DNA of 64,000 nt. It comes from Fidelibacterota bacterium. GTDB lineage: Bacteria; Pseudomonadota; Alphaproteobacteria; Rhodospirillales; Rhodospirillaceae. Numbering within the stretch: the stretch's first letter is position 1; each line of letters opens with the position of its first letter. Under the pieces are notes generated by a model that saw only the letters and a list, made by a program, of their open reading frames with translations, ran no database searches and was not told the origin of the DNA. The position numbers and the translations under genes are program-made. Below are positions 57,512 through 64,000 of this stretch, piece after piece. The stretch is from the NCBI GenBank assembly GCA_947475895.1, contig CANJMF010000001.1, forward strand, positions 310,001 through 374,000, given 5' to 3'.

Positions 57512-58159
57512 ATGAAAATAGCCATTTATGGGGCAGGCGGCTTTGGCCGCGAGATCGCCGCCATAGCCAAGCACAAGATCGTGCAGGAAACGGGATCTTG
57601 GACTTCGGCTGCGCATGCGTTGGTGTTTGTCAGCGACGACGCCACGGAACACGACCCGCACCGCGAGATCCCCATTTTGCCGCTGACGGCCGCCGATGGT
57701 TATCAATTCGCCATCGCCGTAGCCGATGCATCCACGCGACGAAAATTGGCGGAGAGAACGATGGGTCGCGCTGTCTGCCTGATCGCGCCCACGGCCATCA
57801 TCGGCCCCGACGTTGTCATCGGTGAGGGCGCCATTTTCTGCGATTTCACGATGGTCACGGCCAATGCCGTCATCGGTCGCCACTTTCACTGCAATATTTA
57901 TGCGTATGTCGCTCATGATTGCGTGATCGGCGACTTCGTGACGCTGGCGCCCCGCGTCTCGATCAACGGCAATACCGTCATCGAAGACGATGTCTACATC
58001 GGCACCGGGGCCATTTTACGAAATGGGGTCAAAGGACGGCCTTTACGCATTGGTCGAGGAGCCACGATCGGCATGGGTGCCGTGGTCACCAAAGACGTCC
58101 CGCCAGGGGTGACGGTGGTCGGTAATCCGGCCCGCATTCTTCCCGGCCGCACTCTTTAA
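57512..58159 (+). CDS. NeuD/PglD-type sugar O- or N-acyltransferase
   Basis: 215-residue left-handed beta-helix acyltransferase. The N-terminal nucleotide-binding part opens MKIAIYGAGGFGREIAAIAK; the hexapeptide repeats run through AIIGPDVVIGEGAIFCDFTM and DDVYIGTGAILRNGVKGRPL, ending VTVVGNPARILPGR. The acceptor His lies in YVAHDCVIGDFV. Members acetylate sialic acids or 4-amino sugars (bacillosamine). The neighbours (gmd, fcl, flaA1-like) suggest surface glycan modification. The ATG at 57512 is preferred to a TTG two codons earlier. Confidence 0.87.
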   Translation: MKIAIYGAGGFGREIAAIAKHKIVQETGSWTSAAHALVFVSDDATEHDPHREIPILPLTAADGYQFAIAVADASTRRKLAERTMGRAVCLIAPTAIIGPDVVIGEGAIFCDFTMVTANAVIGRHFHCNIYAYVAHDCVIGDFVTLAPRVSINGNTVIEDDVYIGTGAILRNGVKGRPLRIGRGATIGMGAVVTKDVPPGVTVVGNPARILPGRTL

Positions 58160-58198
58160 CACTTTCGCAAATTCATGGTCTTAAAGGGATTTCTTGCC

Positions 58199-58226
58199 CT
58201 TAGACCGGCCTTGGTCTAGGTCTAAG
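58199..58226. promoter_or_regulatory. Inverted repeat before the degenerate SDR gene
   Basis: Perfect 8-base arms CTTAGACC (58199-58206) and GGTCTAAG (58219-58226) with a 12-base spacer, containing an extra GGTCTA copy. No T-run follows. It is either an operator for the SDR gene or a 3' hairpin of the acyltransferase message. Confidence 0.4.
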
Positions 58227-58271
58227 AAACGCCTTAACCTTTATTGTTAACTATTTTCCGACTGTTTCCTT

Positions 58272-58928
58272 ATGCGCGCTTTTTCCGATCTCACATCCCT
58301 CAAAGGCCGGGTTGCTCTGGTGGCTGGCGGCGCCTCGCTCGCCGGCCGCGCGATTGCGGCGACCTATGCCGAACTTGGTGCGGCGGTCGCCATTCTTGAC
58401 CAGCCCGGCTCCGGTGCCGAAGACATGGCGCGCTCGCTCACCGATAAATACGGCGTTCTCGCCATGGCGATTGCCTGCGAGACCACCGACACAGCCGCTA
58501 TGAGCAAGGTGCCTCAGCGCGTCGTGGATAGCTGCGGTCGTCTCGATATCCTCGTCAACATTGGCGTCAGCGAAAACGTCCCGCTTGCGCAACTCAGCCC
58601 GGATACATGGCAAAGCGCTTTAACCACTGGCCTCACAGCGCCATTTCTTTTGATTCAGCAGGCCATTCCGGGGCTACGGGTCTCGGGCAAAGGCAGCATC
58701 ATCAATCTCAGTACAGCCACGGGTGTTGCGGCCTGTGCGACGGGCGGGGGCCTTGCGCAGTTGTCACGGTCCTTAGCCGAGACGTTGGCGCCCCATATAC
58801 GTGTCAATGCCGTCGCTGGCGGCACGGCCGACGACCTGCGCGGTGCGGCGGCATTCCTCGCATCGGATCTTGCCGCCCATGTAACTGGTCAGTGCCTTAC
58901 GTTCGGTGGTTTTGGCGCGGTTTCCTAA
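58272..58928 (+). CDS. Degenerate short-chain dehydrogenase/reductase
   Basis: 218 residues of SDR fold, shorter than the usual 245-250. The cofactor turn is altered to VAGGASLAGRAIAATYAELG (normally TGxxxGIG), the NNAG motif is VNIGVSE, and the active-site region INLSTATGVAACATGGGLAQ keeps Ser but has Ala and Gly where the catalytic Tyr and Lys of YxxxK should be. The fold-defining ends (RSLAETLAPHIRVNAVAGG and VTGQCLTFGGFG) are intact. It therefore looks like a pseudoenzyme rather than a broken gene. It lies between the neuD-like and flaA1-like genes. Confidence 0.82.
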   Translation: MRAFSDLTSLKGRVALVAGGASLAGRAIAATYAELGAAVAILDQPGSGAEDMARSLTDKYGVLAMAIACETTDTAAMSKVPQRVVDSCGRLDILVNIGVSENVPLAQLSPDTWQSALTTGLTAPFLLIQQAIPGLRVSGKGSIINLSTATGVAACATGGGLAQLSRSLAETLAPHIRVNAVAGGTADDLRGAAAFLASDLAAHVTGQCLTFGGFGAVS

Positions 58929-58972
58929 CCGCTTGATCGGCAACCTTCGGCTATAATGGCCGTTAATCGACA

Positions 58973-60934
58973 ATGGTTGTAAAAAGCGCGATGACTTCCA
59001 TCTCCAGCCGCTTCCGCCCGCGTCTGCCGCGCAGCCTGTTTCAGCCGCGCAATTTCGCCGTCTATCTCTACGATATCTTTGCGGCGTTCGTGGCATTCGC
59101 CGGGGCTTTTATTTTGAGACTTGGTGCCGAGGCGCTTTTGGAAGCGCCAGACATCCTGGCGATGGCGGGCGGTTTCGCTTTCGTTGCTGCTATCGCATAT
59201 CTCTACACCGGGCTTTATCGGCACGTGTGGGAGTACGTCTCCGCGAAAGACGCGGTCAATATTTTGCGCACCGCGACGATTACGGTGCTTGTGTTCTTGC
59301 CGGCGTGGTTCTTCGCGACGCGCCTCGAAAATCTTCCCCGCTCACTGCCATTTCTTGGTTGGATCATGATGGTGATGCTGCTCGCCGGTCCGCGACTGGT
59401 CTATCGCCAGACGCGGCGGCGTTATCATCACAGCCTCTTCACGAAATCGCCCAATGCGACGCCGGTCCTGCTTGTGGGTGCGGGCCCCGAAGCCGAGCAC
59501 TTTATCCGCGCGCTCGAGCGCCAGCCGAATGCCGGTTACCGCGCCATCGGCATGGTGACGGCGCGCCCCGAGCGTGTCGGCCAAGTCATTCAAGGCGTCG
59601 ATGTTTTAGGACGTGATGGCGACCTACCGCGCGTTGTGGCCGAACTCGAACGCAAAGGCCAACGTCCCGAAAAGGTCGTACTGGTCCGCCCTGATATCAG
59701 CGGCCCCGAAGTGCAGAAGCTTCTGGAGATGAGTGAGCAGCTCGGCCTTACCTTGGCGCGCGTGCCGATTTCCACTGACGTGCACGCCTATGATGGCGCC
59801 GACTTAAAACCGCGCCCCATTGCGCTTGCCGACTTGCTGGGCCGCCCGCAAACGCGTCTCGATCGCGCGGCGATGACGTCCATGGTGCAAGGCCGTCGTG
59901 TGCTGATCACGGGTGCAGGCGGCTCCATCGGCTCCGAATTGGTGCGCCAGATTTGCGCGGCGGGCGTTGGCCACCTGAGCCTGGTCGATTTCGGCGAGTT
60001 CAATCTCTACACCATCGACCTTGAAGTCCGCGAAAAGTATCCCACCTTATCGTGCGCCACTGTTCTCGCCGACGTTCGCGATGCTGACCGTATGCGCGAT
60101 GTGATCACCCGCGAAAAACCTGATCTCGTTTTCCATGCGGCCGCGCTCAAACACGTCCCCATGGTCGAAATGAATCCGGTCGAAGGCCTCATGACTAACG
60201 CCATTGGGACGCGTAACGTCGCCGCTGCTTGCGCGGCCGGCGGCGTCAAAGCCATGGTTTTGATTTCGACCGATAAAGCCGTAAATCCCAGCAACGTCAT
60301 GGGCGCCGCAAAGCGTTTGGCCGAGATCTATTGTCAGGCGGAAGATTTGCGCCGCGCCGGCACGCGCTTCATCACGGTGCGCTTCGGAAACGTCTTGGGT
60401 TCGACGGGCTCCGTTGTCTCGCTGTTTCAGCGTCAACTAGAAGCGGGCGGGCCGCTGACCGTCACGCATCCTGAAGTCGAACGCTATTTTATGACGGTGC
60501 GCGAGGCGGTCGAGCTCGTGCTCCAAGCCGCAGCCTTGGGTCAAGGACGTAACGACGAAGGTGCCATCTACGTGCTGGACATGGGCGAGCGCGTCAAAAT
60601 TATCGACCTCGCCCATCAGATGATCCATTTGGCCGGGAAGATGCTCGGCCGCGATATCGACATTAAAATTGTGGGCCTGCGTCCGGGTGAGAAGCTCAAG
60701 GAAGAGCTGTTCCACGGAGAAGAGCCGGCGGTTGGCACTGACATGGCGGGCATCCTGATCGCGCGCCCGCGCACAGTAGATCATGCCGTGGCGGCGGCGA
60801 GGCTTTCGGCTTTGGAAGATGCCTGCCGAAATCGTGATGAATCCAAGGCTTTAGGGATCGTCACGGAGCTTGTCCCTGAACTGCGCCGCGCAGGCGCCCC
60901 TGGCGCGAAGCCGCAGCTGAAAATCGTTAAGTAA
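58973..60934 (+). CDS. FlaA1/CapD-type nucleotide-sugar epimerase/dehydratase, membrane-bound
   Basis: 653-residue polysaccharide biosynthesis protein of the WbpM/CapD class. Four N-terminal membrane segments (for example YDIFAAFVAFAGAFILRLGA) precede a CoA-binding-like Rossmann domain and the catalytic SDR domain, with turn VLITGAGGSIGSELVRQI and the active site STDKAVNPSNVMGAAKRLAE, where Met replaces Tyr as in WbpM-like 4,6-dehydratases. It likely makes UDP-4-keto-6-deoxy-GlcNAc-type sugars for surface glycans. A later start at 58991 is possible. Confidence 0.92.
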   Translation: MVVKSAMTSISSRFRPRLPRSLFQPRNFAVYLYDIFAAFVAFAGAFILRLGAEALLEAPDILAMAGGFAFVAAIAYLYTGLYRHVWEYVSAKDAVNILRTATITVLVFLPAWFFATRLENLPRSLPFLGWIMMVMLLAGPRLVYRQTRRRYHHSLFTKSPNATPVLLVGAGPEAEHFIRALERQPNAGYRAIGMVTARPERVGQVIQGVDVLGRDGDLPRVVAELERKGQRPEKVVLVRPDISGPEVQKLLEMSEQLGLTLARVPISTDVHAYDGADLKPRPIALADLLGRPQTRLDRAAMTSMVQGRRVLITGAGGSIGSELVRQICAAGVGHLSLVDFGEFNLYTIDLEVREKYPTLSCATVLADVRDADRMRDVITREKPDLVFHAAALKHVPMVEMNPVEGLMTNAIGTRNVAAACAAGGVKAMVLISTDKAVNPSNVMGAAKRLAEIYCQAEDLRRAGTRFITVRFGNVLGSTGSVVSLFQRQLEAGGPLTVTHPEVERYFMTVREAVELVLQAAALGQGRNDEGAIYVLDMGERVKIIDLAHQMIHLAGKMLGRDIDIKIVGLRPGEKLKEELFHGEEPAVGTDMAGILIARPRTVDHAVAAARLSALEDACRNRDESKALGIVTELVPELRRAGAPGAKPQLKIVK

Positions 60935-61088
60935 GCAAACTTTTCCGTTCTGGCGCTTGCCTGAAAAGCGCGCCTGAATTACCACTCTGTCGCTGCGTGA
61001 CTGGCGATCAAAGATGGTGAACCATCGGGAAGCGCAGCTTTTGAAAACGCCGCGCGCCTGGGCACCACAGATCAACAAAGGTGCCCCC

Positions 61089-62639
61089 ATGACCCCGCTC
61101 CGCCGCGCGCTTTTTTCCGTTTCCGACAAAACTGGCCTGATCGATTTCGCGAAATTCTTAAGTGCGGCCGGCGTGGAACTGATTTCCACCGGCGGCACCG
61201 CTAAAGCCATTCGCGATGCCGGCCTGCCGGTTCGCGAAGTGGCGGATGTCACGGGCTTTCCCGAGATGCTCGATGGTCGGGTGAAGACGCTGCATCCGAC
61301 AATTCATGGCGGCATCCTCGGCGTGCGCGGCAATGCTGAGCACGAAAAGATCATGGCCGATCATAAAATCGCGCCGATCGATCTCATCGTGGTCAATCTT
61401 TATCCCTTCGAACAAACCGTCGCGGCGGACGCCGACTTCGCCACCTGCATCGAGAACATCGATATCGGCGGTCCGGCGATGATTCGCTCGGCCGCCAAAA
61501 ATCACGCCGGTGTGACGGTGGTGGTGGACGCAGCCGACTACGCCGTGGTCATGGACGATATGAAAGCCAATAAAGGCGCGGTGACAGATGCTACGCGCAA
61601 GCAACTCGCTGCACGCGCGTATTCACGCACCGCGGCTTACGACACTGCCATCTCGGCATGGTTCGCCGGCCAGCTTGGCGAAGACTATCCGCGTTGGTCG
61701 ACCTTTGGCGGCAAGTTGAAGCAAACGCTCCGTTACGGCGAAAACCCGCACCAGACGGCTGCACTTTACGTCACCGGCGAAAAGCGCGAGGGCGTTGCCT
61801 CGGCGGTGCAGGTGCAGGGTAAAGAACTCAGCTACAATAATCTCAACGATACCGACGCGGCGTACGAACTCGTCGCCGAATTCACCACACCCGCGTGCGC
61901 TATCATTAAGCACGCAAACCCGTGCGGCGTAGCGCTTGGCGCCGACTGCCTCGACGCCTATACGAAAGCGCTGACGTGCGATCCGGTATCGGCCTTTGGC
62001 GGTATCATCGCGCTCAATCGTCCCATTGACGGGCGTACGGCTGCGAAGATTACTGAATTGTTCACGGAAGTCGTGATCGCGCCCGGGGCCGATGACGAAG
62101 CCAAGGCGCTGTTCGCAAAAAAGAAAAACCTGCGCCTTCTCATCACCGACGGCCTGCCCAATCCCGCCACCAAAGGTAAAGCCGTTCGCAACGTCGCCGG
62201 CGGCTATTTGGTGCAAGGCGGCGATAATGGCCGCGTCACCAAGACCGAACTCAAAGTGGTTACCAAGGTGAAGCCTACAGATCAGCAGATTGACGATATG
62301 CTGTTTGCGTTCACGGTGTGTAAGCACGTGAAGTCGAATGCAATCATCTACGTGAAGAACGGAGTTACCGTCGGTATTGGCGCCGGACAAATGAGCCGAA
62401 TCGATTCCGCGCGCATCGCCCGCACGAAAGCAAAAGAAGCCGGTCTTTCGACGGAAGGCTCCGTTGTCGCTTCCGATGCTTTCTTTCCGTTCCCGGACGG
62501 TCTGCTCACGACCGCCGAAGCTGGGGCCATCGCCGTCATTCAGCCGGGCGGTTCAATCAAAGATGAGGACGTCATTGCGGCGGCCGACGAGAAGGGCCTC
62601 GCCATGGTGTTCACCGGTATGCGGCACTTCAGGCATTAA
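61089..62639 (+). CDS. purH: Bifunctional AICAR formyltransferase/IMP cyclohydrolase
   Basis: 516-residue enzyme for the last two steps of IMP synthesis. The cyclohydrolase (MGS-like) domain begins [19 protein letters not shown] and contains [19 protein letters not shown]; the transformylase domain has [14 protein letters not shown] and [13 protein letters not shown]. The start [15 protein letters not shown] at 61089 is the family start, 25 residues inside the longest frame. It is convergent with the methyltransferase gene. No purine riboswitch was recognised in the leader. Confidence 0.96.
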   Translation: MTPLRRALFSVSDKTGLIDFAKFLSAAGVELISTGGTAKAIRDAGLPVREVADVTGFPEMLDGRVKTLHPTIHGGILGVRGNAEHEKIMADHKIAPIDLIVVNLYPFEQTVAADADFATCIENIDIGGPAMIRSAAKNHAGVTVVVDAADYAVVMDDMKANKGAVTDATRKQLAARAYSRTAAYDTAISAWFAGQLGEDYPRWSTFGGKLKQTLRYGENPHQTAALYVTGEKREGVASAVQVQGKELSYNNLNDTDAAYELVAEFTTPACAIIKHANPCGVALGADCLDAYTKALTCDPVSAFGGIIALNRPIDGRTAAKITELFTEVVIAPGADDEAKALFAKKKNLRLLITDGLPNPATKGKAVRNVAGGYLVQGGDNGRVTKTELKVVTKVKPTDQQIDDMLFAFTVCKHVKSNAIIYVKNGVTVGIGAGQMSRIDSARIARTKAKEAGLSTEGSVVASDAFFPFPDGLLTTAEAGAIAVIQPGGSIKDEDVIAAADEKGLAMVFTGMRHFRH

Positions 62640-62644
62640 GCGGT

Positions 62645-64000
62645 TTAGGGCCGCCTAAGCCAAAGCTGATAGGTTTCGCCGAAGCTTTCGGGATATTGCG
62701 CTTCGAATGCGTGCCACGCTTTGAGCGAGCGGAGCGCCGCAGGATCCGGGAACATGCGTGAGAAACGCGTGCGGTCGGTGGCGTAGCGGGTTTCCAAACC
62801 AAGAAATTCCAGGTTCAGGCGATCCAGCATCGCTTCAATCTGTAAAAGGGTGAAGCGGTGTTCTTGCACATGGAACATCAGGTCGCGACACTCGGACATG
62901 GTCCAGAAATCGGATGCCGGATTGTTCAGCGCCGCCAATGCAGGCGGCAAGCCCGATGCAGTCATAATCTCCGCGCGCAAATGCCGGATTCCGGCAGCAT
63001 CCGACGCGTAGCCGCGTTCAGCGATAAGGTGACGTGCCGCGACGACCGCGGCACGTCCTATTTCACTGTAAAGGCCAATACGAAGCAGGCCGCGCGGCTT
63101 CACCATGGCGCTCACCGTGCGTAGACCGCGCTCAGGGTCGCCCATGTGATGAAGAACACCGAAGCTCTCCACCAGATCGAAGCGCTCGGGCCATTTCTCT
63201 AAATCGAGAATATCGCCGTGAACGAGGCGCACCGAGGTAATGCCGAATTCTTTCAACTTGCGCGCGCCGTAAGCCAAGCTCACGCGACTGAGATCGACAC
63301 CCACCACCTGTGCATCTTTGTAAGTCGTCACTACATGCATGGTCTCCTGCCCTGTGCCGCATCCCGCAATCAAAATGCGCGGAACAGCGATTTCGGGAAT
63401 TTCATCCTCAGAGAGATCAGGCAGCATGGCGCGGATCGCATCGCGAAACGGCATCGGTTCATCGCGTTGACAGCGAGTCCACCGCGGGTAGGGATGCTCC
63501 TCATACTGGCGTTGCACCGCTCTGGAGGTCTCATCAACCAGAGGCGCCAACTGAACTAGCTGTTCCGTCAGGAGGCGTTCTTGCGCCGGTTCTTCGATTT
63601 GATCTCGGACTACCGCACGCATAGATTCCGGCGCGTTCGCGAAGTGCACATCGCGCGCTGGTGTCGTATCCAAACGCCGATAACAGGCAATAGCGGCAAT
63701 CGAAGCCCAGTCGACTCCGTTTTTCTTCGGCGCGTTGATTCGCGCAATCAATTGCGTCACGGCGTCCTCTTCGGATTTCGTGACCGCGAAAACGTATTCG
63801 TTCAAAAAGCATTGGCGCGCCAAACCACACAGGAAGGACGGATCGCCGTCAATCATCACGCCGTCCGTCACACGACGGAGCAATTTCTCCCGCTCGGCGG
63901 TCAGGATTTGCTCCAGGCCCGCGTCTGGCACCGGCGTGTTCGTCATTAACGCGATCAGAAGCGGATCGTTCAGAAGTGCTGGGATGTCAGCTTCAACATC
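62645..64000 (-). CDS. TPR-type class I methyltransferase, cut by the window end
   Basis: The frame stays open through the last base (the codons beyond the internal ATG at 63946 read DVEADIPALLNDPLLIAL), so the gene starts outside the window and at least 452 residues are seen. The visible N-terminal helices (LEQILTAEREKLLRRV, DPSFLCGLARQCFLNEYVF) match the region between TPR repeats and the methyltransferase of TPR-methyltransferase proteins. The SAM site is RILIAGCGTGQETMHVV, then VGVDLSRVSLAYGARKLKEF and FDLVESFGVLHHMGDPERGL. The substrate is unknown. It is convergent with purH. Confidence 0.85.
   Translation of the reverse strand, partial: DVEADIPALLNDPLLIALMTNTPVPDAGLEQILTAEREKLLRRVTDGVMIDGDPSFLCGLARQCFLNEYVFAVTKSEEDAVTQLIARINAPKKNGVDWASIAAIACYRRLDTTPARDVHFANAPESMRAVVRDQIEEPAQERLLTEQLVQLAPLVDETSRAVQRQYEEHPYPRWTRCQRDEPMPFRDAIRAMLPDLSEDEIPEIAVPRILIAGCGTGQETMHVVTTYKDAQVVGVDLSRVSLAYGARKLKEFGITSVRLVHGDILDLEKWPERFDLVESFGVLHHMGDPERGLRTVSAMVKPRGLLRIGLYSEIGRAAVVAARHLIAERGYASDAAGIRHLRAEIMTASGLPPALAALNNPASDFWTMSECRDLMFHVQEHRFTLLQIEAMLDRLNLEFLGLETRYATDRTRFSRMFPDPAALRSLKAWHAFEAQYPESFGETYQLWLRRP

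Noticed and set aside
58234-58250. Possible CtrA site TTAA...TTAA before the SDR gene
   Set aside because: The half-sites are nine bases apart rather than the seven required.
58933-58957. TTGATC...TATAAT promoter before the flaA1-like gene
   Set aside because: The -10 is perfect but the spacing from TTGATC is only 13 bases, too short for a sigma-70 promoter; a different -35 was not found.

Overview
The window is a GC-rich, gene-dense stretch of an alphaproteobacterial chromosome. The lineage call rests on gene order and on lineage-specific families: ppsR-maf-aroE-coaE-dnaQ next to a divergent secB and a Tim44-domain gene, the block typically found beside the alphaproteobacterial replication origin; mltA and smr just downstream; dnaK-dnaJ followed by dapB; and an Alph_Pro_TM membrane protein paired with a TSUP transporter. 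I cannot name the genus. No rRNA, tRNA, CRISPR array, prophage or insertion sequence was recognised.

Layout. 1-2.8 kb: ogt, a quinone oxidoreductase and a convergent rho. 2.8-3.4 kb: a 632-base gene-free region between rho and ppsR that is the best candidate for the chromosomal origin. 3.4-11.2 kb: five translationally coupled housekeeping genes (ppsR to dnaQ), then secB, a Tim44-like protein, mltA, a membrane protein and smr. 11.2-19.3 kb, mostly minus strand: xth, then dapC-like aminotransferase-ftsK-lolA closed by a strong terminator, then rph-rdgB-hemW. 19.4-27.4 kb: heat-shock genes hrcA-grpE and dnaK-dnaJ, separated by a PQQ-type sugar dehydrogenase, a VOC protein, an AAC(6')-like acetyltransferase and alkB. 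27.4-34.2 kb: two small minus-strand genes, dapB-nth-isomerase, bactofilin, a PfkB kinase preceded by a duplicated start, and typA with an FNR-type box and a structured leader. 34.2-37.5 kb: an AT-richer accessory DUF4238 gene set between two copies of a leader sequence, then an AmpG-like transporter. 37.2-45 kb: maeB-phoR-yciI on the minus strand, an FkbM methyltransferase and mutS. 45-51.4 kb: a small membrane protein, glnD, murJ, trpS and a DUF2282 (bufferin-precursor-like) protein without its usual maturation genes. 51.4-57.4 kb, minus strand: gmd-fcl-TSUP-Alph_Pro_TM-uspA-nifU-nitroreductase and a histone-H1-like protein. 57.5-64 kb: a NeuD-type acyltransferase, an SDR that lacks its catalytic residues, a FlaA1/CapD-type epimerase/dehydratase, purH, and a methyltransferase cut by the window end.

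Most of the window is core metabolism, proteostasis, envelope and DNA maintenance. Surface-sugar genes (gmd, fcl, neuD-like, SDR, flaA1-like) form a recognisable group at 55-61 kb. The items that stand out are the candidate origin, the orphan DUF2282 protein, the upstream open reading frame that copies the start of the PfkB gene, the DUF4238 insertion, the degenerate SDR and the H1-like chimera. I did not find a convincing wholly new multi-gene system.
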